A model generated the notes under the pieces. The model saw only the letters and a program-made list of their open reading frames with translations. It did not search any database and was not told the DNA's origin. 64,000 nucleotides of DNA from Apis mellifera. Lineage: Eukaryota; Arthropoda; Insecta; Hymenoptera; Apidae. Location: the NCBI RefSeq assembly GCF_003254395.2, contig NC_037641.1, forward strand, positions 481,001 through 545,000. Reading direction: 5' to 3'. Below are positions 1-12,999 of the stretch, in pieces (the stretch's first letter is position 1; every line of letters begins with the position of its first letter). The translations under genes and the position numbers were made by a program.

Positions 1-3000
1 AATAATAATATGTAAGAGACAAAATACATTATATAAGTAAATTATAAGAAAATTTATCTGATTCAAAAATTTTAATTTTAATAAAAATTTGTATTTATAT
101 ATATGCATGGGTAATTAGAGCAATAGATTTTCTGTCACAAAAATCTTTATATCAAGAAATTTCTTTAACACGATGAAACCAATTCTCAATATTTTATCAA
201 GTTTTAAAAAAATATATAAATCAAAATTTTATATAAATTTTCTAACTTGGAAACTTTTTTTAACATGTTACAACATAAAATTCAGAATTTTCTAACTTAA
301 AATTTTGCTCTATCTCTTACCATTACAAAGTTATATTTAAAAAATAAGCATTGGAAATTTAATTTCACTTTCTCAAAATAATATTTTCATAAAAAAAAAA
401 AATTGTTTCATATATCCATTATATTTTAATGGAAGTTTATGAATATGTAAAATATAATGAGTATATATATATGGAGAAATTTTTTTTAGTAGAATATTAT
501 TTTTAAAGTGAAATGTTCAAAGTTTCAATATGTTTTTTATTTTTTTAAACTCTATAATAATAAATATGATAAATAAACTGAATGATGTGAGATGAGATAC
601 AGCGTTTTAAATATACAAAATACAAAATATAATATAATATTAAATATAAAAATATTAATTGAAGCTCATTTATTAAGTTATAAACAATTTATTATATTGC
701 TGCTTCTATCTTCGCCTAACATAAAATGCTTGCTTCATCTAATATAAAATTGTGTAAATTATATAAGTTCTATAAAAATTTATTTACATATTAAACATAT
801 ACATACAAATTATAAAATTAAATTAATTATATTTTTACGTATATAAATTAAATTAATAAAATAAATTAAATTAATTATATTTTTACGTATAAAAATCGAG
901 TTTGTTTTGATTTTCAATCACAATAAAATTTAAAAATGTATTATCATCCTATGTGAAATGTTCTGATTTTAATACTTTATCATTCTGTTCTTTCTGAAAA
1001 TAATTCGCAGATAAAATTATATTTAAAATTTAATAAAATATTAAAATATTGATTTTATCCCTTCAAAAAGTTTTTTTTCATCAACAAAAAAAATTACTTC
1101 ATGCATAATCCATTATATCTATTATATCCTACATATATATATAAATATATTTTTATTAAAATTAAAATTTTTGAATTTAATGAATTTACGAAAACTTTTA
1201 TCCTTCATTATATATATAAAACATTGGGATTAAAATTGATTATTATAATTGATTATTATAATTGACTTATTATTAAATTTATTATATCTTAGGACTTTAA
1301 GCTTACATTTAATATATATATAATAAATTTTTTTTTGGGAAATCATTAGATTGATCCAAAAACTTTTTATAGAATTTTTTTATAGAGCTAATTATAGCAT
1401 TGAGTGAGGATAAATAAAAATTGTTTTAATGATTTTATTTTCTAGCGAAATAGAAAACAATTTTAAAAATAATGTTTTTTATTAAAAAACATATTTTTCA
1501 ATTTATATTTATATTAATATTTTTCATATTTTCCATTCAAATCAACAAACATATATGATATTATTTTTAAAAGAATAACAAAACAATAATTATAAATATT
1601 ATCGTACAAAAACAATAAACTAATCAAATTCAATTACAATCAATTTGTATATATTTATATATACAAATATTTAAACATTTATTTATGATAATAAGTTATT
1701 AACAATTTTAAACTTAATATAATTAATATAATTACTTTTCTAAAAAAAATAAAATAAAATTATAATAAAATAAAATAAAATTAAAAATAAAATAAAAATT
1801 ATTATCATATTAATCATAATCATTATTGAAGTAGTTGAAATGTATAATATTATACTTTTATACGTTTGGAATTAGTTTTCATAAAATAAAAAAAAATGAA
1901 TTTTTTTAAATCCAATCTTTTCTAAGTTGTTATGGAATATGGATTACAATAAATAATACAATAATATTTTAATATTTTCCTCATCATTATTTTCATTCTT
2001 TAAAAAATTTTCTGTTTAGTTTTACTCATCTTTTCTTTTCTTTTTTTCTATGATTTTATACCTTGAATTAATTTTTTTCTTTTATTTTCTTTATGATTGT
2101 TCTTCAGCTGAATTTTTTTTTTTTTGAAGTGCCAATCCAGATAGCTGAATTTCAACATGATGATAAATAAATATCTCTTGTTGATATTGATTTAAATAAA
2201 AATCGAATTATTTTAAATATTATCAATATTTCATTTTTGAAAAGATTAAAGATTCAATAGTCATTATTTTATCACAATGTCAATAAAAATCAATTGTTCT
2301 ATATTATAAAAATTTTTCTTAATTAAGTTTTAATTAAGAAAAAGAGAGATTTTTCTTTTCAACATTTTGATATATTATGACAGTTGATTTCTAGTTATCA
2401 TTTAAATAATGATCATATAACTTGGGATAAAATTCTTATCCTAATGTAAATATATTTCTGTTATATGGATATTCTACTCTTCTTAAATCCATTAATTATA
2501 TTGTTGAATCGATACTAAGGTTTAAAAATAATCGCTCATATCTCATATACATGATTTTTCTAAGATGATGTATATATGTAATTATCTTATATAATAATAT
2601 ATAATATAATATATTATATAATATATATATATATATTATATAATATATATATATATATTATATAATATAATTATATAATAATATATAATAATAATAATTT
2701 TTAAATGATTCATAGATATTAATATTTAGAGATTATAAGTGAAATAATAAAAAAAGATAAGAAAGTAGTATGATTTCGTTAGCTTTTTTAAATTAATATG
2801 AGAAAAATGATTATCAAATAACAATAAGATTGAAAGAATGAAATTATTTAAATTGATTTTACAAAATGGTTTATATGTGTATATATATATATATTGTTGT
2901 TATCCACTTTAAAGCTATTTTTTAATTCTAATAAATCATCTCATAATAAGTTTACGTATTTGAATCATCGAATATGTATTTGAAAATCAATATAATATAA

Positions 3001-3450
3001 TCCCAAATGTATTTGTAATGTAACTACATTATATATTTCCATATTTCCCAATGTAATTCTATTTAATAGCTGGTGATATGATATTTAATAATTATTTTTT
3101 CTAGCTTTTAAATAATTAATATGTCAATTTATATTTCAAATTTTGATAGTGGCAAAAAAATTATATTTAAGTATATCACTAAATTTAGAAATGAAAAAGT
3201 GAAGAAAGAAATGACGATACATTATGAATAATTCGATTAAAATTCTTTATTGAATCCTTTGTTGTCTTCGATTTCTCTTTAAAAAAATACTTAGCCATTT
3301 AACCGATCAGAATTATAATTTATACCAAAAAGATGAAATATCCTTGAAATTAAATTGTATTCATATGCTAATTTTCTTATTTCTTGAGCTGAGAGAAGAT
3401 TAAAATATATTTTAGATTATAAAAAAGAAATATTCTGATATAATTTTTTA
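1..3450. other. A+T-rich DNA without recognisable genes
   Basis: Only short incidental frames are seen. It includes a direct repeat (AAATTAAATTAATTATATTT followed by TTACGTAT) at 815-842 and 863-890, a doubled AATTGATTATTAT near 1235-1265, AAAATAAAAT runs at 1735-1800, and a TA/TATAATA-rich tract at about 2590-2700. Confidence 0.6.
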
Positions 3451-3622
3451 TTATTGCTCATTAAAAACCAATCTTACTTTTTTGAAGCCTATTGTAGCTT
3501 CTTGTCCACTTTCTAGTTTTTCAATAGATCTTCTCAGAATCATGTAGTAGATTGAATTCTCCAATGATTTTTATTCTGTGATTTTGCATAACAACTTCAA
3601 GCTTTACTTCGGAAATGCTGTC
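3451..3622 (-). pseudogene. Short coding-like fragment with a frameshift, minus strand
   Basis: The minus strand reads DSISEVKLEVVMQNHRIKII then GEFNLL. With a one-base shift near 3550 it continues YMILRRSIEKLESGQEATIG and FKKVRLVFNEQ to a TAA at 3451-3453. The total is 172 nt, one base more than a multiple of three, as expected for one indel. Both halves have mixed composition with charged and hydrophobic residues alternating, unlike the A+T-rich noise around them. The upstream side has no pyrimidine-rich acceptor (a run of A precedes it), which argues for a decayed gene or transposon remnant and against a live exon. The family is not recognised. Confidence 0.3.
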
Positions 3623-4535
3623 TTTTTTTGTTTATATTATATTCACATCCTAAAACGTAACATGAACTATTTATACATTTACATGAGTTGTGACAATATA
3701 ACTCTAAATCACATTAACAATTATTGACATATATTATTTATATATTGAAATAATTTAATAAATAATTTAATAATTACAACAATATGTTTTTAAATATTTA
3801 TTAATATAAATTTAAATAAATATAAATTTTTGATTCATAAGGTGAAAAAATTAATGATACCACATTAAATAATCCAAATACATTAAAAAATATTGAAAAA
3901 TATTTACTTACCTGATATATAATTAAAGTTTGTTTAATATAATCACATAATTTATTATCAAAATATATGATATAATGAATGATATAATTAATTCGCATAG
4001 TGGAAATAATTGAGAAAACAATGCTTTCCATTTTAAAGATATAATCGTTAAAATAATTTATTCCCTGAATTTTTAGCCTTATTTATCTATTTTAATAACT
4101 GCAGTACTACGTAATAATATGTATGTATTCATAGTTGCATTCATTTGTTCTATTTTTTTTTTCATTTACATATAATACTAACAATTAATCTATTAGTATA
4201 ATTATAGATTTTTTTATAATGATGGTATTAATAATCGAAATATACATTCTACATTTTAAAAAAATTTGGTCAAATGATATTAAAATCTGCTATAGAAAAA
4301 TTTAAAAATCATTGTAAATGATTTTTGTAATTATTTTAATTTGTTTTAAAGATAGATATAAATAAAATAACTAGAATAATTAAGTTTAATATCTACGTAT
4401 CTACATAATTTGTTCGTTATACCAGAAGTAAATAAATTATCCAATTATACAAGATTTATAAATCATTTTTTTTTTTCATAATTTTTAATAAAGCCTCGAT
4501 CTTATAAAATTAACATCATTAATCACTGCATTGTA
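3623..4535. other. A+T-rich spacer
   Basis: I see no gene here. The 76-codon minus-strand frame at 3801-4031 is built almost wholly of A/T-rich codons and is of a length expected by chance. Confidence 0.6.
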
Positions 4536-4865
4536 CCGAACATGGAAATTTCTTGTAGAAAATTCTGTTATAGAAACTTGTTATTAATAACGGTAATAGC
4601 AAAAATATTCAAGCGCGATTATATATCGATCTTTTCACCGAGGTTAGTAAGTGCATAGATACATAGGTCGCGTGTTGAGCCAATATCTTGTCCTCAGGCG
4701 ACAGTTCTTTCTTTGTCTTTCTTTCACTCTTTCTCTAAACAAAACATATAGATTCCAAGGTGAAGATACAGTGCAATATCGTGTCATTACACGTGCATGA
4801 CGTAAACAGACATAGAAGGCAATCTAGATATTTGTATTTATATAGTTTTATATAGGTTTGAAATC
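4536..4865. promoter_or_regulatory. GC-richer island
   Basis: The island contains GGTCGCGTGTTGAGCC, CCTCAGGCGACAG, a CT-rich run TTCTTTCTTTGTCTTTC and the CRE/E-box-like string ACACGTGCATGACGTAAAC near 4790-4808. No frame is coding-like. Candidate regulatory element, possibly of the minus-strand gene if its introns extend this far. Confidence 0.35.
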
Positions 4866-5689
4866 AGGTTTTAAATAATCAAGATTATCTGATCTTCGAA
4901 CAAATCATTGACTTTACATCGAACAGTTATTGGATTACTATGAAAATTAATATATTAAATTGTAATTTCAAAATAAAATAAATTAATATTATAATTCAAT
5001 TTTTTAAATTCATGGTTATAATATTTTCATTTATATGTCATATTTCATTTAACTATGTCTTTCAAATATAAGATTTGCCAGAATTACAATATATATACAA
5101 TATATATTATATATACAATATATTTCATATTCAATTTTATATTAATTGTAATTATATTCTTCTTTCATCTCTAAAATTACATTGACAAAATTATTATACT
5201 TTTATAATGAATACTTTGCATAAAATATCTATAAGAAATGAATTGAATATTTATCAAAAAATATTATTTTAAGTTAAAAATAAAAAATAAGAAGAATAAT
5301 TCTTAAATTTTTAAAATATTTCTACTTTTATTATTTTATTTAAAACTTTCAGAATAGATATATTTATTATTTCCAAATATATATAATATATAATAATGTA
5401 AATATCTTATAATATATAATATTAGTTGAAACAATCTTATCTTAAAATATTTTATAATCTTAAAAATTTACAACTCAGCCTACAATAGCCTAGTTATACT
5501 TTTTTTATAATTTTTTTATAATTTCTAATATTAGAATACTTAAACATTTGACATAATTGTAAAATAAAAAATATATCATAATTTAAAAACATTTTTCATC
5601 TTCATTATTATAATATATATATATTAAATTTCTAAAAATAATAAAAAAAAAAATAACTCAAAAATATAAGAGGCCAAACATTCATCATT
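4866..5689. other. A+T-rich spacer
   Basis: Nothing gene-like. It has repeated TATACAATATATA strings near 5090-5125. Confidence 0.6.
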
Positions 5690-6140
5690 AACAATTCACA
5701 CGATTGCATACAACTTTCTAATCACCTTCGTTATGTCCATGATTATGGCGACTGGATTGTTGCTTCCTTTTATCCAGACAGATCTGTCGTGTTTTATTAG
5801 CGGACAGCTGCAAAAGGATCACGAACAACCGTGACGGTTTTTTTCACGATTGGAAGATTTAATCGTGACTACACGAGCATCCGACAGCACGGTTCACGTT
5901 CGTTCGCATTAACGTACAATAACGCTTATGAGTGCACAGCCACGCGTAGGCTGTTCGAATCTCGTAATTGCAAAGGAAACGATGCAATCGTATTATTTCT
6001 TGTTAGAACCGCGAATCATGCTCTGTCACGGCGATAAACCGTGAATCTTTGTCCAGAAATGGGATTAATAAATCGATTTCTTGTTAGGCAAGATGCTCAT
6101 AAAACAAATATTCGCGGGTGATTTATATCTATTGTATCTA
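5690..6140. promoter_or_regulatory. GC-richer island of about 450 bp
   Basis: CpG-containing DNA (GGTTCACGTTCGTTCGCATT, CCACGCGTAGG, GGATCACGAACAACCGTGACGG minus its last bases) between A+T-rich flanks. A 68-codon plus-strand frame (5831-6037) has no ATG start, a composition typical of stop-poor DNA and no splice sites at its edges. GTTCGAATCTCG at about 5957 resembles a tRNA T-arm, but no cloverleaf can be built around it. Candidate conserved non-coding element. Confidence 0.35.
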
Positions 6141-7499
6141 TGGTAACTACAAGGTTCAATTAACGATGATAAACTTTTCGAATATTTTTTTTATAAAAAA
6201 ATCATAGAAATTGCATTCGTTCTTTTATATGTAATATAATAATAATAATTATAATAATAAAAATTCTTTTATATAGTATCTTATAATATATTTTTAGAAA
6301 CTTTGAAACATCTAAAGATTATTAATCAAAAAAAATACAAAGAAATCAATAAAAATATATAATTAGTGTTTACATAATTAATAGTTAATTATGTAATTAA
6401 ATAATAAGAATTCATATTTTCTAATACAGATAATATTTATTAAATTAAAAAAAAAAAAAGAACTTATAAATATCAATTGAATAATTATTATTTTTAATGT
6501 TAGAAATAATTTTTTATTTTGATTAAAACGAGATTTTCTTTCTGTGAGAAAACTAATTAAGTTAAAATTATGTTAATTATAGATTTTCTACATATCTTTA
6601 TCAGAGAATTAGAGAATTACTTCTAAAGCGAGTTATTAAGCAAATAAGTTATTTGCTTTTAAAATAAAAATTTAAATTATTAATTTTTTGATTCATATTT
6701 ATTACAATTTTTTTCTTTGTTTAGCAAATATATAAAATTGTTTATATATTATCATTTACAATAAGAATTCTTAGGATATATTTCGGTTTTTTTGAATTCT
6801 TTTATGTTATTGAATGAAATAGTTATAAAAAATTTAAAATATTTTCTAATTTCTTATAATTTCTTTTCTACAAAATTTCACACATAATATTATAAATATA
6901 AAAATATCTGAAAATATAGAATCTGAATTGATTTTCATTTTATAATATAAAATAATAAATATAATAACTTCTTAATTCTTCATTTTAATTCATAGTTTAA
7001 TTTTTAATAGTAATTTATATTCTTATAGTTTATTTTTTTATTTGATATTGAAATATTCTTTATCAAAATATATGATATAATGATTGTAAATATTTTATTA
7101 ATAAATATATTAAAATTTTAAATATGTGTTGAAATATATTAACTTTTAAAATTAATAATAAAAATTAACTTTTTTTATGAATCCATTTAAAATTCTACTC
7201 TCGATCCATTGTATTATAATTGAAGACAATAGCTATAAAGTTGAGCAATTTCTGTCTTCTTGTTGTCGACTTCCCTATTAATAATTCATTCCTTAATCAT
7301 TCATTCATTAATCATTCATTTCCTGTATTTTTGTTTCAAGAAATCGGCAAATCTCTATAATTGTCATGAATAATACTTTATAAGAATTTTATTTTTTCCA
7401 TCAAATCAAAATCACACATATATTTTCTTTTTTCTTAAACGATCCGTTATTTTATTAAAATATCAAGAAATTTTATAGTTCTATAATTTATTTCAAGGT
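6141..7499. other. A+T-rich spacer
   Basis: I see no gene. Short iterations of AATCATTCATT occur at about 7275-7322. Confidence 0.6.
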
Positions 7500-7770
7500 T
7501 CTGTAACTGGGGGTTACACAGAGTTCTCTATTGTTTTATGCATGTTAATAAACAAAAGGAGATCAAGTTTTCCATAACATGTAATGGTAGGATCTCGTTA
7601 CATACATTCTCATGAACGTGACGTTAGGAGAGTGAATTTTTATTTTTCTATGATAAATTGTTATTAGTCGTTCAATGTCTCGTGTGAATTATGTTTAACA
7701 GGAACGTGAGTGTTGTAACAGTGAACACAAACGAGTGATAAATGTCGTTGCAATTTTACTGGTAAAGATT
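7500..7770. promoter_or_regulatory. Weak GC-richer island
   Basis: GGTTCTGTAACTGGGGGTT, GAACGTGACGTTAGG and GGAACGTGAGTGTTG make this stretch richer than its flanks. No frame is convincing. Possible regulatory element. Confidence 0.25.
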
Positions 7771-8616
7771 TTTGATTTTTCAATTATTTATTTTATTTAT
7801 GAATGTTTTTTTTTTAGATATTTATTTTATATAATTATACATTTTATTAGAATATTTTATTTTACAAATAAAACATTATTATCAATTCTAATAATTTTTT
7901 TTTTAGAAAAGTAAAATATAGAAATATCTGTATTCGTTTGTCTCTATATTTGTGTCAAATTATTCATCATATTTTTTTGCCAAGAAAATATTTCAATTAT
8001 TCATCCAATATTCATCATTAAAAATTTTTTATTGCGTGGTTCGTTTTCTGTCATTATAACTTTTCAATAAAAATAAATGCCTGCTCAAATTTTTATTTTA
8101 ATGCGAATCAAGGCTGGAAACCAATTATAATTTTTCATTAATTATTATCATAGAAAAATTTTTTATTAAAATTTGCTTTTACATTTATTTGATTCGATAT
8201 TCGTCATATTTTTCAGAAATTAATAACGAATATAAAGATATATTTGTACAATCTTATATAAGAACAATATAAGTTTATAAAATCAAAAGAATAAAAGATA
8301 TTAAATTTTATGTACAGACTTTTAATATATTTATAAAACTTTCGGAAAATCGATATGCAAATATAAAAATTGATACATAATAATATTTATTACAATATTA
8401 TTATTCGAGACTTATTTGTTAAATTATAAAAAATTAAAGTTTGTGTTAAATGAGCGCTCTTATTCATATTATACCATCATTTCATTATACCATTATCGCA
8501 AAAATATTATTTTTTACTGTATTTTAATTGATTTTAATCATTTAATAAATTATAAAATAAACAAGATTACAAAATTCAATTAATATTAATTATAAATTCA
8601 ACAATCATTAAACTGA
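7771..8616. other. A+T-rich spacer
   Basis: No gene or clear repeat is seen. Confidence 0.6.
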
Positions 8617-8901
8617 ATTTTAAGAATATTATATAGTTATTTATTATTTATTATTATATATAAGAAATATTATGCAATTTTTTATTGCATTACAACTTAT
8701 AAGATAACGATCAAGTACAATAAAAGGAGCAGAAGTTACTTGATTAGTGAAAGTCCACTACCATTTTTGAATGGAGTTCCTGCTTTCTCCAAAGACGTCA
8801 AAAAGTCTCATTGCATAACATCCTGTCTTAATTCGGCCACTTCAAAGCCAAATGAGATATACAAAGGATATAATTATAGCTTTCAGGTGTTTTTTAAATA
8901 A
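8617..8901 (+). pseudogene. Coding-like island, open on the plus strand; minus strand also coding-like
   Basis: A plus-strand frame without an ATG is open for 94 codons. Its second half reads SRSYLISESPLPFLNGVPAF then SKDVKKSHCITSCLNSATSK, ending at CAG|GTGTTT, a possible donor at 8887. The minus strand of the same DNA (8872-8736) reads LYPLYISFGFEVAELRQDVM Q-stop-DFLTSLEKAGTPFKNGSG then LSLIK, with one internal TGA at 8808-8810. The two cannot both be real, and I cannot choose between them. A short dyad ATCAAGTA/TACTTGAT (8710-8717, 8736-8743) lies at its left edge. Most likely a decayed coding or transposon fragment, or a conserved element. Confidence 0.3.
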
Positions 8902-10550
8902 AATACGAAGATTAAATTGAAAGATTGATATGAGTAAAATATACATATATATATCATAACAGCAATTATTAAACTCATCAATAGCAATCATATGGACAGA
9001 TTGATAAATTTTTTTAATTACCGAAGTATAAAATTAAAATTATAATCCATGATGCAATTATATTGCGATATTAAATATTATCATAAATATAAAGATTAAA
9101 ACTTGTCATTTTTGTTCAAAATTTTTTTCGATGCAATGTAAATTTTATTAGCATTAGATAAATTTCAGAAATTCAAACATTATTTAGAAATACAATAATC
9201 TAGAATAAATTTCTATATTTATGTTAAAGGATGAAATATTTAATCTCCTCTTTAAATATATTATAAAAATCTTAATATTATTTTATAGAAAATATTATTA
9301 AAAATTATAAATAAAATATAAAAAATATATGATTCAGTTTGAAAAGTTACATTTCCTTTAATACGTTGAAATTATTTTTTGACAAATATTCAAATAAGTC
9401 GATTTAAATTTTTTGTATACATTATATATGTATCTATATACTTAATAATTAATGATTTTAAAATCGAAATTGAATTTATTTACAAAAATTAATATTTATT
9501 CAATTATTTTTTAATTCAATGTTAATATATTGAATTTAATTTTTTAATAAAGATTTAAAATAAGTATTTTTTGCACTTGAACTCTCTTGCATGAATGAAT
9601 TAATATTATTAATGAATTTTATAAACAATAAATTATATTAATTTAAATTATGTTACTTAGTAACAAATTTGATAATAAAATAAAGAAAATTTTATAAATC
9701 AATTTTGAAAATTGTATGTTATCTTATTATTCTATTTTATATAATATAATGTAATAAAATTATTAAAAAAAACTAGCTAAATTATAATTTTTTAATTATT
9801 AATTGTGTAAGAATGTTGATATCAAAAGATGACAAAAATATTTTGATGTCTGATTATATTTTAAAAAGATTAATAAAACAAACATATAATAATTTATAAT
9901 ATCTTAATAATTCGGCTTATCTTAATAATCTTTTGTTAATAAAATACAATTAACTAATTCCTACAAAATTTTAATTAAAATTAAAATAGCATTCATTCAA
10001 TATAAAAATATAAAATGCAATATTATAATTCAATTATTTTTCTATTTAAATAAAATTAAAAGAAAAATTATTTTTATTATATAAACAATATAAATCTAAT
10101 TTTTTAATAATAAAAAAAATATCTAAAATAATTTGAACATTTTTTTTTTTCTTTTCTTCATATTTTTCTATACCATTATGAAAATATTTAAAATGAATTA
10201 AGTAAAATCTATCTTGTTGTACATATCTTATATGTTTTAGAAAAAAACATTGTAATTATATTAATGTAAACTTATCCACAACTTATTATAAGAACGTTTA
10301 TAAGATATATAAGTTAATTTTTAGTTTTTAAACATAAAAATTTATTTTTATTTCGGTCGAATAATTCTCTTATGAAAATTATTACGTATTTATATTTATA
10401 AAATTTTATAAAAAAACGTTAAAAAATTCCCAGAAATTAAAAAATTCTTATAAAAAGAAAATATAAAAATATTATCCATCATTATCATTAAACTCTCGAG
10501 AAATAATGTCGTAACAGATTAATATAGATATGTAGTGAAAGATGCGTTTA
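8902..10550. other. A+T-rich spacer
   Basis: I see no coding signal. It would be intron if later exons of the minus-strand gene lie further left. Confidence 0.6.
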
Positions 10551-10694
10551 ATACGTCAACTGAAAAAAAATTCTCGCCCTAGGCGATTCGCATCAACCAT
10601 CTTATACGCCATTAAAAACTAAAGATGTATTCAGTATACAAGAGATACATACAACACATATTTTTATATATATATAGATATTAATATTACTTAC
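10551..10694 (-). other. Start of intron 2 with a GC-richer patch
   Basis: Downstream of the exon 2 donor, the sequence CGCCCTAGGCG and neighbouring GCGTTTAATACGTC stand out from the A+T background. The patch has no open frame. It may be a local regulatory remnant next to the exon. Confidence 0.25.
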
Positions 10695-12948
10695 AAAGAA
10701 CCACGTAACAAATTGTAAGTATAATCAAAGACAGTGGTCCTCCCCGGTCCATTCAGGATCAGTGCGCAGTCATCGCCGTTTGCATAAACCTCGACCGACT
10801 GATATTGCAGGCCGTTGCAACTATCTTTGTTTCGCCAGGTTACCAGTAGCAGCAAAAGCCAGATTATTGCGGATTGCGTCCGTCCTATCACGGATCTGCA
10901 ACATTGTAACAGTAAACGATTATCTTCTCCGCTATCGGGATTATATCGCGAATTGATCAGACTGAATATTCAACCAGGTTAAATCATTTTTAATTCGTGT
11001 TGAAGCTATTGGAAATCACTTTGTTCCCTTCTTATGTTTCACATTGAGTTTTTCGTTTCGTTAAAGTTTCATAGATGTTAAAATGTTTAAAAATATTAAT
11101 TTTAATAATTATCCAATTTTGACAATATCGTGTCAGATTTCTTTTTAATTTTTATTTTAATTATTATAATTTGCAATTTTTTAATAAAAGCAAAGTTAAC
11201 CTAAATTTAATCTAAATTTTCAACATTAAAATATATTGAAGAGAAAAATATTTTTATGAGATAAAAGAATAATTTTAAACTTTCTTAATAAAATAATAAA
11301 ATAAGTTTCTCAAGTTTTTCCATTGATATTTAATTTTGAATGCTGAGCTAGTAAAATTTAAAAAAAAAAGTAAATATTAATTGTTGTCAAAATTATGAAA
11401 ATATGATATTAAAAATAAGAATTAAATTATTAAATATTATTTTTATTTTAATTTCTTTTTTGCAATATGTTTTTATATTGTATTATATAATATATAATAT
11501 ATAATATATAATATATAATATATAATATTATATTTTCTTTATATTAGAGTGAAGAAAAATTTGAGATCAAAAATATATGTGCAAAATCAATCTCTTTAAA
11601 ACAATTGATAATTTATGTGAAATATTAGTTATTACGTTCTACAAGTAATTTCTTTTTATTAATAACATTTCTTATATAGTAACAGATAACTAGAAAAACA
11701 GATAAATAAGCAGCTACATGCCAATTTATAATACACTAATACTAATTTGAACGTTCAGTATCTTTGCATTTAAATTGCTACTTTCAAATTCCTATATCTT
11801 TTATATCTCAGAATGTTGTAATACTATTCTAAGTTTTTACATATTACATGCAACTATTAAAATTTTGTAAAAATCGAAAATTTAATATTAATTTTCTAAA
11901 AGATTTTTGATAATAATGAATTTATTATTAAATTATCTCATAATCATTCTACGTTTTCTTAAAAATTGACTTTAAAACAATGAAATTTATCACGATAGGA
12001 ATTATATATATATAAAGTAGATAATTTTTTTCTTATGAATCAAATATCTGAATTAACATATGTTTCAATTTGATTTTACATCTTTTTAACTTGATCTTTG
12101 TGTCAGTTGAACTCACACGAATGATATTTTGTTTTTTTTTTTTATTACAATTTTATTAAAATCAATTAAATTAATCATAAAATATTATTTAATTCTTCAC
12201 TGTATTTTTGATTAATAGAAAAATAATAAACAATTGTTAAAAAATGACAAAAAATATTATCAATTAATATCAATTCCATCTAATATATACATAATAAAAA
12301 GAAAAATGATTATCTTAATTTTCAATCGATATATTTACAAAACAAATAATGCTTTTTTCATTCTATTCTAATATCGCTTATTTTCTTTCAAGTCGTGAAA
12401 GAACGTTTATTCGTCTGATTGAAGGTGAAGTTGAGTGTTTTTATTATCGCGATCATATAACATAACTGTAAAACGAATATTTTCTTATTGGTTCGTGAAA
12501 AATTATGCACGCGCTCATATATTCTACAATATATTCAGATCGAGAGCTGGTTTAAGGCCGTTCACCTTTTATTTTAAAACCGCGACAATTACATGCTCGG
12601 ATTAACTCGTCTCTCGGTGTTGGTCGGCTTGTCGAATGGATTGGACATAATAATCCTGGATGAAATTTCACTTTATTATTTCGTTAGCGACAGATTGTTG
12701 CGCTTTTAATTCCGTTTAATAGAACAATCTGAACAATCATTAGATTTTGTTTTTTATATGAATGATTGCAAATCGAAATTTTCAATTAATTTAAATAATA
12801 AGTAACTACGAAATATACCTTTTAAAATTGTTTAAAATTTAAAGAAACTGTTAATGAAAATTTCATTTCAAATTTAATTAATTAAAAATATGATCCTTCT
12901 TAGAAAGCTATATTATTATAAAATTTAATTTTATATACTAAATGTAAC

Positions 12949-12999
<51 letters not shown>

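Noticed and set aside
230..1160. Apparent similarity between segments near 0.3 kb, 1.05 kb and 19.0-19.2 kb (CATAATCCATTATA and ACCATTA(C/T)AAAGTT strings)
   Set aside because: Shared strings are short and A+T-rich. I could not extend them into an alignment, so I do not call a dispersed repeat.
5950..5975. GTTCGAATCTCG resembling a tRNA T-arm or B box
   Set aside because: No acceptor stem, D-arm or anticodon arm can be built around it at the right spacing.
10762..10956. Plus-strand 64-codon frame opposite exon 2
   Set aside because: It is the antisense of the well supported minus-strand exon and has no splice or start support.
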